DNA of 64,000 nt, taken from Clostridia bacterium (GTDB lineage Bacteria; Bacillota; Clostridia; Lutisporales; Lutisporaceae). Numbering within the stretch: position 1 is the first letter of the stretch; each line of letters begins with the position of its first letter. The position numbers and the translations under genes were made by a program. Below, piece after piece: positions 16,834 through 26,183 of the stretch. Location of the stretch: NCBI GenBank assembly GCA_029256325.1, contig JAQSYD010000076.1, forward strand, positions 1 to 64,000, read 5' to 3'. The notes beneath the pieces were generated by a model. It did no database searches. It saw nothing but the letters and a program-made list of their open reading frames with translations, and was not told the origin of the DNA.

Positions 16834-17445
16834 ATGAAGTTAACTGGAGAAAGAGTAGTTCCAAAACTAATGAGTAGTGAGAATGGTTTGTTGAGAGAAC
16901 ATATAAAGCGGTATGAGTTTGCTTCGAGGTTTGTTCGTGACAGGGTGCTAGACATTGCTTGCGGCGTTGGATATGGAACACAGATACTATTAGAGAGTGA
17001 CAGTGCAGAGAATATAGAATACATCATTGGTGTTGATATAGATCCATACACAATAGATTATGCAAAAGCTCATTATTCAAATGAAAAAGTATCCTATTTA
17101 GTAAAAGATGCAACCTCTTCAGAATTGATAGATGAATTGGGTAGGTTTGATACAATTATAAGCTTTGAAACACTAGAGCATTTAGAAAAAGACAATGAGT
17201 TCATTTATAATTTAGAAAAGCTGCTAAAACCTTCGGGAACTCTGATTATATCTACCCCATTTGGCAGAGGAAGAGGAATACCATGCTCAAATCCATATCA
17301 CGTGCATCAATATAAAGAAAAAGAATTTGTACAGCTTTTAAATAGATTTAGCAAAATTGAATTGTATTATCAACGCAACGAGACAATCGAAAAAGCAGTG
17401 GAAGGGAAAAAGTATTACTTAATGGTTGCTGTATGCAGTAATTAA
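16834..17445 (+). CDS. Class I SAM-dependent methyltransferase
   Basis: 203 residues. The SAM-binding motif I is VLDIACGVGYGTQIL, acidic motif II is IIGVDIDPYTIDYA, and motif IV/post-I includes FDTIISFETLEHLEKD, as in UbiE/Methyltransf_11 enzymes. The start follows AGAGGAG. The substrate is unknown. It may share a transcript with the small HTH gene, and RNase J starts 100 bp downstream with its own ribosome site. Confidence 0.87.
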   Translation: MKLTGERVVPKLMSSENGLLREHIKRYEFASRFVRDRVLDIACGVGYGTQILLESDSAENIEYIIGVDIDPYTIDYAKAHYSNEKVSYLVKDATSSELIDELGRFDTIISFETLEHLEKDNEFIYNLEKLLKPSGTLIISTPFGRGRGIPCSNPYHVHQYKEKEFVQLLNRFSKIELYYQRNETIEKAVEGKKYYLMVAVCSN

Positions 17446-17545
17446 AAGCTTTACTTACAATGGAACAGGTAAAAATATAGATATGATTAACTTAGAAAAA
17501 ATAGCAGACAGTTAAATATAAATAAGTAAAATGGAGGGTTCAACA

Positions 17546-19201
17546 ATGGTAAATAAAAAGAAATTAAAAGTAATCCCACTTGGAGGATTAGGAGAAGTAG
17601 GTAAAAATATTACAGTCTTTGAATTTGGAAATGATATTATGATAGTGGATTGTGGCATAGCTTTCCCTGAAGAGGAAATGCTGGGTATTGATTTAGTACT
17701 ACCGGATATCACATACTTAAAAAAGAATGCTGAGAAGATAAGAGGAATTGTTATAACCCATGGTCATGAAGATCATATTGGTGCAATCCCCTATGTATTA
17801 AAAGAAATGAATGTTCCTGTATTTGGATCAAAGTTAACTTTGGGATTAATTGAAAATAAGCTCAAAGAACATGATCTATTAGCTAAAGCCCAATTGGAAA
17901 CCGTAGTAGAGAATCAAACTATTGAATTAGGCGTATTTAAAGTAGAATTTATTAATACTTGTCATAGTATACCTGGTGCTATGGCATTGGCAATACATAC
18001 ACCTGTAGGAATCGTTGTACATACATCAGACTTCAAAATAGATTATACACCTATACTTGGTGAAGTTATTAATTTAGCGCGTTTTGCAGAGCTAGGCAAG
18101 CAAGGAGTTCTGCTTCTTATGAGTGATAGTACAAATGTTGAACGTGAAGGCTATACAATGGCAGAGCGAACTGTAGGAGAGACCTTCGAGAGAATTTTTG
18201 ACGATGTAAAGAACAGGATAATCGTTGCAACATTTGCATCTAATATCCATAGAGTCCAGCAGATTATTAATGCAGCTGTGAAGTGTCAACGAAAGGTGGC
18301 TCTCAGCGGCAGAAGTATGATCAATGTAGTAAATGTTGCTCTGGAGTTAGGATACCTGAATGCCCCTGAAGGAACAATCATTGATATTAATGATATTAAA
18401 AGATATCCCCATGATAAGTTAATGATCATAACTACGGGTAGTCAGGGAGAACCTATGTCGGCTTTGTCAAGAATGGCAGCTTCAACACATAGACAGCTGG
18501 ATATTATTCCTGGCGATTTGGTGGTAATTTCTGCAACCCCTATACCAGGCAATGAGAAGACAGTTTCAAGAGTCATTAATCAACTATTTAAGAAAGGTGC
18601 AAATGTTGTATATAACGCGTTGGCTGAAATACATGTATCCGGCCATGCGTGTCAAGAGGAGCTTAAGCTTGTATATAACTTGGTAAAGCCCAAATTTTTC
18701 ATGCCGGTGCATGGCGAATACAGACATTTGATTCAGCATGCTTCTTTGTCTCACACAATGGGAATGCCCAAGGAAAATAGTTTTGTAATGGATATTGGAA
18801 ATGTACTAGAACTGGATAGTCAAAGTGCTAAGATCACAGGCAAGGTGCCTGCGGGACATATATTAGTTGATGGCCTTGGCGTAGGAGATGTTGGGAACAT
18901 TGTTCTCCGGGATAGAAGACTACTATCACAGGATGGACTGGTTGTTGTAATTATAACCATTGACAATGAAACAGGTGCCATCATCGCACAACCTGATATT
19001 ATTTCGAGAGGATTTGTATATGTTAGAGAATCAGAGCAATTGATAGAGCAAATGCGTAAGGTAGTAGCAGATGCCGTAAATCAATATGATGGTAAAGAAT
19101 GGGCGACTATAAAAATGATTGTAAAGGATGCCCTCAAAGAATATCTATATGCCAATGTAAAGAGAAATCCGATGATTATACCAGTGGTGATTGAAGTATA
19201 A
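17546..19201 (+). CDS. rnj: Ribonuclease J
   Basis: 551 residues from the ATG at 17546 (GGAGGG upstream; an ATG at 17531 overlaps that site). The metallo-beta-lactamase core has PLGGLGEVGKN, the zinc motif HGHEDH (72-77), and the beta-CASP region LSGRSMINVVNVALELG and TGSQGEPMSALSRMA, with the C-terminal motif HVSGHA. It is full length and appears intact. RNase J has 5'-3' exonuclease and endonuclease activity and is central to mRNA decay and rRNA maturation in Firmicutes. A strong terminator ends the gene. Confidence 0.95.
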   Translation: MVNKKKLKVIPLGGLGEVGKNITVFEFGNDIMIVDCGIAFPEEEMLGIDLVLPDITYLKKNAEKIRGIVITHGHEDHIGAIPYVLKEMNVPVFGSKLTLGLIENKLKEHDLLAKAQLETVVENQTIELGVFKVEFINTCHSIPGAMALAIHTPVGIVVHTSDFKIDYTPILGEVINLARFAELGKQGVLLLMSDSTNVEREGYTMAERTVGETFERIFDDVKNRIIVATFASNIHRVQQIINAAVKCQRKVALSGRSMINVVNVALELGYLNAPEGTIIDINDIKRYPHDKLMIITTGSQGEPMSALSRMAASTHRQLDIIPGDLVVISATPIPGNEKTVSRVINQLFKKGANVVYNALAEIHVSGHACQEELKLVYNLVKPKFFMPVHGEYRHLIQHASLSHTMGMPKENSFVMDIGNVLELDSQSAKITGKVPAGHILVDGLGVGDVGNIVLRDRRLLSQDGLVVVIITIDNETGAIIAQPDIISRGFVYVRESEQLIEQMRKVVADAVNQYDGKEWATIKMIVKDALKEYLYANVKRNPMIIPVVIEV

Positions 19202-19230
19202 ACTTTTCTAAGGACTGCAATGCTTTGTAG

Positions 19231-19272
19231 CTGAGTCAATGACATCGCAAATGTCAATGACTCAGTTTTTTT
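19231..19272 (+). terminator. Rho-independent terminator after RNase J
   Basis: CTGAGTCA / TGACTCAG outer 8-bp stem with inner TGACAT/ATGTCA, then seven T residues. Confidence 0.88.
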
Positions 19273-19354
19273 ATAATGTGAAAAAATGAGACTTTAAATT
19301 ATGTACTTGCCTTTGCAGCATTATCAGTGCTAATATAAGATGTTGTAACACAAT

Positions 19355-19398
19355 AAGTCAGTTCGTAACCATCCTGACTTAAAACAAAACTAGGGAGG
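19355..19398 (+). promoter_or_regulatory. preQ1-I riboswitch controlling queT translation
   Basis: P1 stem AAGTCAG (19355-19361) / CTGACTT (19374-19380) encloses the loop TTCGTAACCATC; an A-rich tail AAAACAAAACTAGGGAGG follows. This matches the preQ1-I layout, where loop C residues pair with the tail G residues. Here the tail is itself the ribosome site (GGGAGG, 19393-19398), so ligand binding would block translation of the queuosine-precursor transporter. Confidence 0.82.
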
Positions 19399-19406
19399 CA
19401 ATAAAA

Positions 19407-19883
19407 ATGAAAAATGTAAGATTTATGGCACAGGCTGCAGTAATAGCAGCAGTGTATGTGGTGGTAACGCTTAGCTTTGCACCACTAAGCTCGGGGCTTT
19501 TTCAGCTCAGGTTTTCGGAGGCATTAACTATACTGCCAGCACTAACACCGGCAGCAATACCAGGATTGTTTATTGGATGTTTGCTGGGTAACTTTTTGGT
19601 AGGCGCTACATTTGTGGACATCATATTTGGCAGCTTAACGACTCTTGCTGCTGCATACCTTTCTTATCGCTTAAGAAATAAGAAATGGTTGGTGCCAATG
19701 CCGCCGGTATTACTAAATGCTGTAGTTGTTGGACTCATGCTTGTTTATGTCTATGGAGTTCCAGTTACACTTTTCGCAGCTATGGCGTGGGTAGCAGCAG
19801 GACAATTTGTTGCTTGCTATGTTATAGGTTATCCGCTCCTAACTATTCTGGGACGATATAAGGATAAAATATTTAATATGTAA
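19407..19883 (+). CDS. queT: QueT-family queuosine precursor transporter
   Basis: 158 residues, five to six membrane helices. ALTILPALTPAAIPGLFIGCLLGN and DIIFGSLTTLAAAYLSYRLR are the QueT/DUF988 hallmarks; this family acts as the substrate-binding S component of an ECF transporter for preQ0/preQ1 or related bases. The preQ1 riboswitch upstream gives independent support. The ATG lies 8 bases after GGGAGG. It is monocistronic, bounded by terminators. Confidence 0.92.
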   Translation: MKNVRFMAQAAVIAAVYVVVTLSFAPLSSGLFQLRFSEALTILPALTPAAIPGLFIGCLLGNFLVGATFVDIIFGSLTTLAAAYLSYRLRNKKWLVPMPPVLLNAVVVGLMLVYVYGVPVTLFAAMAWVAAGQFVACYVIGYPLLTILGRYKDKIFNM

Positions 19884-19906
19884 ACTGAAACATGAAGATG
19901 GTGATG

Positions 19907-19938
19907 AAGTCAGCTGTGAAATAACAGCTGACTTTTTT
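19907..19938 (+). terminator. Rho-independent terminator after queT
   Basis: 11-bp perfect stem AAGTCAGCTGT (19907) / ACAGCTGACTT (to 19934), then T residues. Confidence 0.85.
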
Positions 19939-20162
19939 ATGTAAATGTTAAATGATTGTCTAAGGTTTATGGAAATAGCTTGGCACATAAGACTTGTACT
20001 AAAATGAGAAATATTAGATATTACTGAATTATGTGAAATGTAAAGAAGAAGCTTGAAGTTTTTATCAGAAAAATGGAAAAAGGTTCTATTGCTCGACAAG
20101 TGCTTTTGACAAAATGCTTATCCAATTCAGTGTAGAATATGTCTATACTTGGACATGAATAG

Positions 20163-20191
20163 GGGCATAAGCTGCATCCTGCAGCTTGCCC
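20163..20191 (+). promoter_or_regulatory. Stable leader hairpin before the M6 protease
   Basis: GGGC, then AAGCTGCA, loop TCC, TGCAGCTT, then GCCC: 12 paired bases with a two-base bulge. No T-run follows, so it is a 5' UTR structure or operator rather than a terminator. Confidence 0.5.
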
Positions 20192-20238
20192 AGGTGATAT
20201 GAAACAAGTATAACAATAAGTATTCGAGGAGGAGTATT

Positions 20239-22078
20239 ATGAAAAAGGTTTTAAGTATCATTATGGTTGTTGTGTTAGTCTTAAGTCTGTTTACTTTAGC
20301 AACTTATGCTGACAAACCAGAGGGCAAAGGCAAGCCGGATAGTACAGTGAAACCAACGGTAGTGACACCTGACAAGACAGCGACTACACAAAAGCAGTTC
20401 AAACAAAGCCTTCCAAGCTATGAGAAACTGGATAAAGATCTCTTGATGGATGCAGCAGCTAGAGGCAAAAATCTAGAAGGAAAAGAGCTCCATGGATTTA
20501 ATGGAAAAGCGTACATAAAGCCTGGGGGGTATTGCAATACTTGTAGATTTCCCCGTTTCTGAAGGTAACATAAGCGATGTACCTGGAGTTGATTTTCCGC
20601 GTATTCCTAAAGGACAATTTGAAGATATGCTTACTGGTATAGAATACAACCCATATGAGCTACCACTATTTTCATGGATTAAAGATGCCGCTGAAAAGAA
20701 AGGAATTACTCTTGCTACAAATCGTACCTTGAACAATTATTACGATGAAGTAAGCTATAACCAATTTGGTATATCTGTGGATGTAATGGGCTGGTATCAA
20801 TTACCTCATACTTATGAATATTATCTTGGTCAGAATGATGGATATTATAATGAAAATGGAGACGCTCATATTGGTGAATTAGTAAAGGATGCTTTACAAT
20901 TGGCTAAAGATATTGATAAAGTGAATTTTGCTAATTATGCAGTAGAGGCAAAACCAGGTGATTTTGCAGATCTTTATGGAGATGCAACTTACTTTACCGA
21001 TGAAAATGGAAATGTAATTAATGAGATTGTTCCAAATGTATTCATAATACATAGAGGAACCGGTGCTGAATACAGCAGAGACCCACAAATAATATGGTCA
21101 CATAAATGGGATATCCTAAGTGCAAGCTATTATGGACATTATTATCAGACTGGAGAATTTATACCAGAAGAAGAATTGAAATATGAAGTGGTTGATGGAG
21201 TAGTATTAAACACATATAACATTTGTCCGGAAGTTGGTCAGGACTTAACTGAGTATTTCACAGGACCTGCAGGCATTCCAAAGAGAAAACCTTCACCAGT
21301 TGATCCAGGCGTTTTTGCTCATGAATTTGGTCATGTATTAGGACTTCCGGATCAATATGATTATGGTTATGATTCTGAAGGAACAGGAATGTTTACATTG
21401 ATGGCAGGAGGAAGCTACGGTAGAGAAGTAAATACTGGCGATAAAGAATTTGATCGCTACTTCAGCGGATTCTCACCTGTTCATATGGATGCATGGTCAA
21501 AGTATTTTCTTAGCTTTGCTGACCCTAAGGAAATTAACCCTGAGGGTGAAACAATTACAATAAAACCTCTTGCAACAGATGCTGATATATATAAGATTGT
21601 AGTTCCAGGCTCTGATGGAAAGGAATACTTCTTGTTGGAAAATCGGCAGCAGATTGGTTATGATAAAGGTCTCGCTTACACCGTAGATGGTAAAAACCTC
21701 CATGGCCTTGTTGTATATCATGTAGATGAAAATGTGTTAATGAGAAATTTCCATAGACCAAATGAAGCCGCTAACTGGGATTGGAACAATAGAGGCAAAA
21801 ACTATAAGGATCCAGGGACAGGAGAGAATCATTATGGAATCCAAGTAGTGCAGGCAGATGGAAAATGGGATATGGAGAAATATGCCAATGATGGTGATTC
21901 ATCTGACCCATTCCCTGGAACAAAAGATGTTACAATCTTAAGTGCTGATTTAAAATTAAATCCAAATACAGCTTCCTATTATAAGTGGGGAACTGACAGT
22001 AGAGGTTATACAGGTATTACTATAGAGAATATAGAAGAAGTAGATGGCATTATTACCTGTGACGTTTCTTTCAAATAG
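20239..22078 (+). pseudogene. M6 family (immune inhibitor A-like) metalloprotease, frameshifted
   Basis: Two reading frames of one gene. The first (20239-20562) gives a signal peptide (MKKVLSIIMVVVLVLSLF...TYA) and a Lys/Pro-rich linker. The second, open from about 20522 to 22078, continues directly with GIAILVDFPVSEGNISDVPG and includes the zinc motif HEFGHVLGLPDQYD plus the M6 C-terminal domain. The break is at a run of six G (20524-20529); one G fewer would join KPGG to IAILVDFP and restore about 612 residues. The secreted protease family degrades host or matrix proteins in Bacillus. The break may be real, phase-variable or a sequencing error. Confidence 0.82.
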
Positions 22079-22088
22079 CAGATAAGTT

Positions 22089-22140
22089 GATATCCTGTAT
22101 CTTTGGTGCCTGGCACCAAGGATACAGGATATCTTTTTTT
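22089..22140 (+). terminator. Long Rho-independent terminator after the M6 protease
   Basis: 20-bp stem (22089-22108 region with 22114-22133, one G-U pair) whose apex reads GGTGCCTGGCACC, followed by seven T residues. Confidence 0.9.
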
Positions 22141-22217
22141 ACTCAACTTTTCCCTTGCTCCTCATCCAATAAGTGGTAAAATTATATTTGTGTATTAATA
22201 ACTAGGGGGTAGAGCTT

Positions 22218-22853
22218 ATGGAGCAATTAATAAAGCGATGTCATGAGTTTTTGGTAAGTCATATTAATGAAGCCAGTATGACTGAGGAGGAAAAGAATTA
22301 TAGAGTAGAGCACAGCTTGCGCGTTGCTAATTTTGGCAAATACCTTGCAGAAAGGGAAAACGCAGATAGTAAGATCGTAGTGATTAGCTGCTTGCTGCAC
22401 GATGTAGGGAAGTTTGACACGGAAGACAACATGGAGCATGGCAGGGTATCTGCAAGAATAGCGAGGGGTTTCCTAAATGACACTACTTTAAGTCAAAAAG
22501 AAATAGAGGACATTTGCTATGCCATAGCAGTTCATGTGGATGGAAAGTGCGGATATGATTATGAAGAAACCTTGGAGTCAAAAATAGTAAGTGACTCTGA
22601 TAATATAGATCGTTTTGGCGCCTTGAGAATCTATCAAACCATGGCTTGGGGTAAGGAATGTACTGAAGGAACCATTCAAGAACGAATAGAGGCAGTACGA
22701 ACCATAATACGAAAACGTATGGAATTAAAAGATCAATATAATTTAGAAACCCAAACGGCAGATAAAATATGGAAGGATTATCTCAAATACCAAATAGAAT
22801 ATTTTGAAAGATATCTGAAGGAGTTAGAGATAACCACTTTAGATACATTATAA
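22218..22853 (+). CDS. HD domain phosphohydrolase
   Basis: 211 residues. HD motif residues are clear: YRVEHSLRVANFGKYL supplies the first His, CLLHDVGKFD the HD pair, and a later SDNIDRFGALR the final Asp. The family hydrolyses phosphodiesters or nucleotides with divalent metals. The specific substrate cannot be assigned. The ATG follows GGGGGTAGAG. It is 23 bp before an acetyltransferase gene on the same strand, probably co-transcribed. Confidence 0.87.
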   Translation: MEQLIKRCHEFLVSHINEASMTEEEKNYRVEHSLRVANFGKYLAERENADSKIVVISCLLHDVGKFDTEDNMEHGRVSARIARGFLNDTTLSQKEIEDICYAIAVHVDGKCGYDYEETLESKIVSDSDNIDRFGALRIYQTMAWGKECTEGTIQERIEAVRTIIRKRMELKDQYNLETQTADKIWKDYLKYQIEYFERYLKELEITTLDTL

Positions 22854-22876
22854 ATTACAGCTGGTGAGGTGAAACA

Positions 22877-24145
22877 ATGTTAATAAAAATAGAGAGTTTA
22901 AATATAGCAATTGAGTTTCTTAAGCAGAAGTTTCTAGTAAACGAGAATATTTTGGGAATCATTGAGAATATGCCCAATGCCGAAGTATTTGTAGACGATT
23001 TGGAACATCCAACGGGGGTGCTGGCATGCAAGGACGACTATATGCATTTGGTATATACGGAGAATGATGGATTTATAGATAATATATGTGCCAATTTTTT
23101 TAAGGAGGGATTCTTCGGCTTTTCGGGAGTTGAAGGAGAATTGGCAGAAAAAATAAGGCAAAGATACCTGCTAGGTTGGGAAAGCCGCTGTACGCTATAC
23201 TATATGCCTAAGGAAAACTTGGACTTAAGCCTCAAGAAAAACCCAACAGAGCGGATAAGGCTGGAGGATGCAGAAACTGTTGACAAGTTCTATCCTTTTA
23301 GGGGACCCGAAACCCTTGAGGTAATAAAAAGGGATATTACACAAAGACCCTCATCTGCTATCTATATAAATGGTGAAATTGTATGCTGGGTACTGATTCA
23401 TGATGATAATTCTATGGGAATTATGTACACCAAAGAAGAGCATAGGCGTAAGGGCTATGCCGTAGACGTTACAATTGACCTTGCTCAACAGATCATAGAA
23501 GCGGGGAAAATCCCCTTTATTCAAATTATACAGGGTAATAGTATGAGTCCGGGATTAGCAAAGAAGTGCGGCTTTGTGGAGGCTGGGAAGGCTGAATGGT
23601 TTGGCATTATTGCAGGGAACCCCAAGGAGTTGGCTGAAGCCAATGACAGTAGCAGGCAGCAATTTCTGGAAGCAATACCATCAACTTTACATCCTTTGAT
23701 AGTTAAGGAAAATGCTAAGTATATAGGCTTGTATTATTACTTGTACAACTTTAAATATCAGCCAACGGATATTGAAGGGTTAAGCTTTATTAAGGTTGAA
23801 AACGAGCGGCAGAAGGAAGCTTGGTGTCAACTGGTCAGTCAGAGCTTAAAGGGAACCATTGATAAAACGGCTGTAGAAGATCCAAATTTTAATTTCTTTC
23901 TCTTGCAGAAAGACAACTCACCTATAGCAGCCGCAGCAACGCATAGGTTTGAAGAGGAAGACAGAGGAATTTACTTGATGTCGGTATTGCCTGAATTTGA
24001 AAAAGCAGACTTATTCAAGATACTTGCTATAGAGATCTTAAATTATGAGAAAAACAATGGATCCTATTTTATGGTAATTCAAATAGAAGAGAAGTATAAA
24101 GACATTTTTGAAGAGTTAGGTTTCAAAAAATCCCATAGCATTTAA
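22877..24145 (+). CDS. Two-domain GNAT family acetyltransferase-like protein
   Basis: 422 residues. The central segment GIMYTKEEHRRKGYAVDVTIDLAQQ followed by NSMSPGLAKKCGFVEAG is a normal GNAT acetyl-CoA core (about 190-250). The C-terminal part (about 305-420, with GIYLMSVLPEFEKADLFKIL and YKDIFEELGFKKS) looks like a second, degenerate GNAT domain lacking the R/Q-x-x-G-x-G/A loop. The N-terminal 100 residues are not recognised. Substrate unknown. The ATG follows GGTGAGGTG. Confidence 0.8.
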   Translation: MLIKIESLNIAIEFLKQKFLVNENILGIIENMPNAEVFVDDLEHPTGVLACKDDYMHLVYTENDGFIDNICANFFKEGFFGFSGVEGELAEKIRQRYLLGWESRCTLYYMPKENLDLSLKKNPTERIRLEDAETVDKFYPFRGPETLEVIKRDITQRPSSAIYINGEIVCWVLIHDDNSMGIMYTKEEHRRKGYAVDVTIDLAQQIIEAGKIPFIQIIQGNSMSPGLAKKCGFVEAGKAEWFGIIAGNPKELAEANDSSRQQFLEAIPSTLHPLIVKENAKYIGLYYYLYNFKYQPTDIEGLSFIKVENERQKEAWCQLVSQSLKGTIDKTAVEDPNFNFFLLQKDNSPIAAAATHRFEEEDRGIYLMSVLPEFEKADLFKILAIEILNYEKNNGSYFMVIQIEEKYKDIFEELGFKKSHSI

Positions 24146-24146
24146 T

Positions 24147-24183
24147 AAAAAGGTCGTTGGTTTTTGCCAAGGACCTTTTATAA
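24147..24183 (+). terminator. Terminator after the HD/GNAT pair
   Basis: AAAAGGTC (24147) pairs with GACCTTTT (to 24179), inner TTGG/CCAA, loop of T residues. Confidence 0.7.
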
Positions 24184-24291
24184 TTATTCTGATTTCGTGT
24201 GTTATATGTCAATAAAGTGTGCAAACTATTCCTGCTATGCAAATTAATGTATAATATATATAATGAATTTTCAGTACATAGGGAGGCCGCT

Positions 24292-25431
24292 ATGAAGTGT
24301 AATACATTGATAAACATAATAGGTAAATATAATCATTATAGTATATTAGCAGCTTTGAACCTCAAGCCCAATCAGATTGTTTTTATCAGAATGGAGGAGG
24401 ATGTGGAAAGCTGTAATAATGCCAAAGCGTGTATAGGTCAAAAGCTTCCTCAAGCTAAGCTGATTGAGTATGTCATAAATGAGCAAAGCCCCGCTGCCAT
24501 AGCGCAGATTATTCAGCAATATAATAGCCAAGATACATATTTGAATTTATCCGGAGGAAGTAAGCTGATGGGTCTTTTGACCTTTCAAGCAGCTCAAGGC
24601 AGTAATGTGATATTAATATATGTAGATAACGATCATGAAAAGATACTGATTTTGAATGAGAAGCTGCAAGAACTGATGCCTATTAACGTAGAGCTTACGG
24701 TAGAGGATATCGTTTGCAGTGCCGGTGCAGAAATACTTAAACACTCCACCGACATATTTGATAAGCAGGAGTTTAGAGAACTAGTGGAGTTTATGATAAA
24801 GAACTATGATATGTGGAAGTATGCTAAAGGTATTCTGAGAAATACGCGCATAGTGAAGCAGTTTATTATGCAGCCTTTATTTATTGAAATCATGACAGAC
24901 AGACTATCCTATATTCAAATAAAGGCCGTAGAGAAATTTTTGAAAGAGCTCTTGCAAAAGCAGTTGATTATAGATTATAAATTCTATTTTGATCACATAG
25001 AGTTTACCCTCTCGAGCAAAGAGGCAAAATCCTTTATTATGAGTGCAGGCAGTTGGTTGGAGTCTCTTACCTACAGGTGCATAAAAGAAATAAAAGAGGT
25101 AAATGACGCAATAAGCGGAATGCTTTTTGTCTGGGATGAAGAGGTGGACGTCCACAATGAGCTGGATGTGGTAGCTGCTGTGGATTCCCATTTGGTTTGC
25201 ATATCTTGTAAGGACACTGAAAAATATGATGTAGAAGATCTAAATGAGCTGGAGGTTTATGCAGAGCATTTGGGCGGCCGTAAAGTAACAAAAATATTGG
25301 TATCTACACAAACTCCTGAACGTGGGGAAATGACCTTTCAAAGGGCAGAAGAAATGGGAATTCATATTGTGCTTTTTAATGGGGATGTCAGCAGCTTTAA
25401 GGATAAGCTACATAGAATTTTAATGGACTAG
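24292..25431 (+). CDS. Card1/Can2-like CARF-domain nuclease (DUF1887 type), stand-alone
   Basis: 379 residues from the ATG at 24292, which follows GGGAGG. The N-terminal half (1-145) is a CARF-like Rossmann fold with the ligand-loop motif YLNLSGGSKLM (83-93), the counterpart of NLTGGTKLM in DUF1887 proteins. A linker winged helix (about 155-245) leads to a PD-(D/E)xK nuclease domain: E257 in GSWLESLTYRC, D292 in HNELDVVAAVD, and K307 in VCISCKDTEK. Card1/Can2 proteins are nucleases activated by cyclic oligoadenylates made by type III CRISPR systems. No cas gene or array is in this window, so the activator source is unknown. The middle motif SGGS replaces TGGT. Confidence 0.85.
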   Translation: MKCNTLINIIGKYNHYSILAALNLKPNQIVFIRMEEDVESCNNAKACIGQKLPQAKLIEYVINEQSPAAIAQIIQQYNSQDTYLNLSGGSKLMGLLTFQAAQGSNVILIYVDNDHEKILILNEKLQELMPINVELTVEDIVCSAGAEILKHSTDIFDKQEFRELVEFMIKNYDMWKYAKGILRNTRIVKQFIMQPLFIEIMTDRLSYIQIKAVEKFLKELLQKQLIIDYKFYFDHIEFTLSSKEAKSFIMSAGSWLESLTYRCIKEIKEVNDAISGMLFVWDEEVDVHNELDVVAAVDSHLVCISCKDTEKYDVEDLNELEVYAEHLGGRKVTKILVSTQTPERGEMTFQRAEEMGIHIVLFNGDVSSFKDKLHRILMD

Positions 25432-25494
25432 TAAGGATATAAAAGGAAATTAAAGAAATATGTAGAATATATAATCCTTTAGGGGGGACTGAAA

Positions 25495-26130
25495 ATGAAT
25501 ATCGCTATTATTTCTGGATCCAATGTACGTTCATCCGGAAATGGATCCATTTCGTTAAGAACGGGAGAGCTATTAAAAAGCAGATTAAAGGATATGAAAA
25601 GCGATTGTAGTGTAAATCTTGTTGATTTGAGGGATTACAAATTGACATCCTGCGGCATGTGCGAAAGCTGTGCAGAAACACAGCGCTGTGTTGAAGATGA
25701 GGATTTTAACAAGCTGTATGATACAATCAAAAAAGCAGACGAACTTATATTCATCTGCCCTCACTATGCACCTATTCCCTCGAAGCTTGTAATATTGTTT
25801 GAAAAGCTTGAGGAAATGAGTTATTTGGGAATTTGTTCAGGCAAGAAAAACTTCCATCCGACCAATGGCAAAAAAGCTGGTATTATAGCTCACGGTGGAA
25901 TGACAGAAGGATATGATCAGCGCTATAAGGAGGATATTTTAACGCCTCTTACAAATGTAATGGAGTGTATTGGCATGAGGGTTATAAATAAAATGGGAAA
26001 TAAGCCTATATGCTTTGGTGTTCAGGATTTTGAGAAGGTTGATAATAAAAGAACCTATGATATTATATATGACATGGACGGATTGCAGCAGGCGGTGGAC
26101 GGCTTTATAGAGCTTTATGCACGGTCATAG
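25495..26130 (+). CDS. NADPH-dependent FMN reductase / flavodoxin-fold protein
   Basis: 211 residues. ISGSNVRSSGNGSISLRTGELL is the flavodoxin-like phosphate loop (with a longer Ser/Gly stretch than usual), DLRDYKLTSCGMCESCAET holds a CxxCxxC-like cluster common in this iron-sulfur-flavoprotein-like group, and ICPHYAPIPSKLVILFEKL is the flavin-binding second half. It probably reduces FMN or a redox partner using NAD(P)H. The start follows GGGGGG. A bidirectional terminator separates it from the next convergent gene. Confidence 0.83.
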   Translation: MNIAIISGSNVRSSGNGSISLRTGELLKSRLKDMKSDCSVNLVDLRDYKLTSCGMCESCAETQRCVEDEDFNKLYDTIKKADELIFICPHYAPIPSKLVILFEKLEEMSYLGICSGKKNFHPTNGKKAGIIAHGGMTEGYDQRYKEDILTPLTNVMECIGMRVINKMGNKPICFGVQDFEKVDNKRTYDIIYDMDGLQQAVDGFIELYARS

Positions 26131-26148
26131 TTTATAAAAATAAAACAG

Positions 26149-26183
26149 AAGCCCTCGGTCATTAAAGACTGAGGGCTTGTTGT
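26149..26183. terminator. Terminator between the flavoprotein and the Gly/Pro-rich gene
   Basis: 12-bp stem AAGCCCTCGGTC (26149) / GACTGAGGGCTT (to 26178), one mismatch, with T-rich flanks on the plus strand. Confidence 0.75.

Noticed and set aside
20106-20138. TTGACA and TAGAAT as a promoter for the M6 protease
   Set aside because: The spacer is 21 bases, outside the usual 16-18.
24292-25431. CRISPR locus around the CARF nuclease
   Set aside because: No regularly spaced repeats and no cas genes are present within 20 kb on either side.
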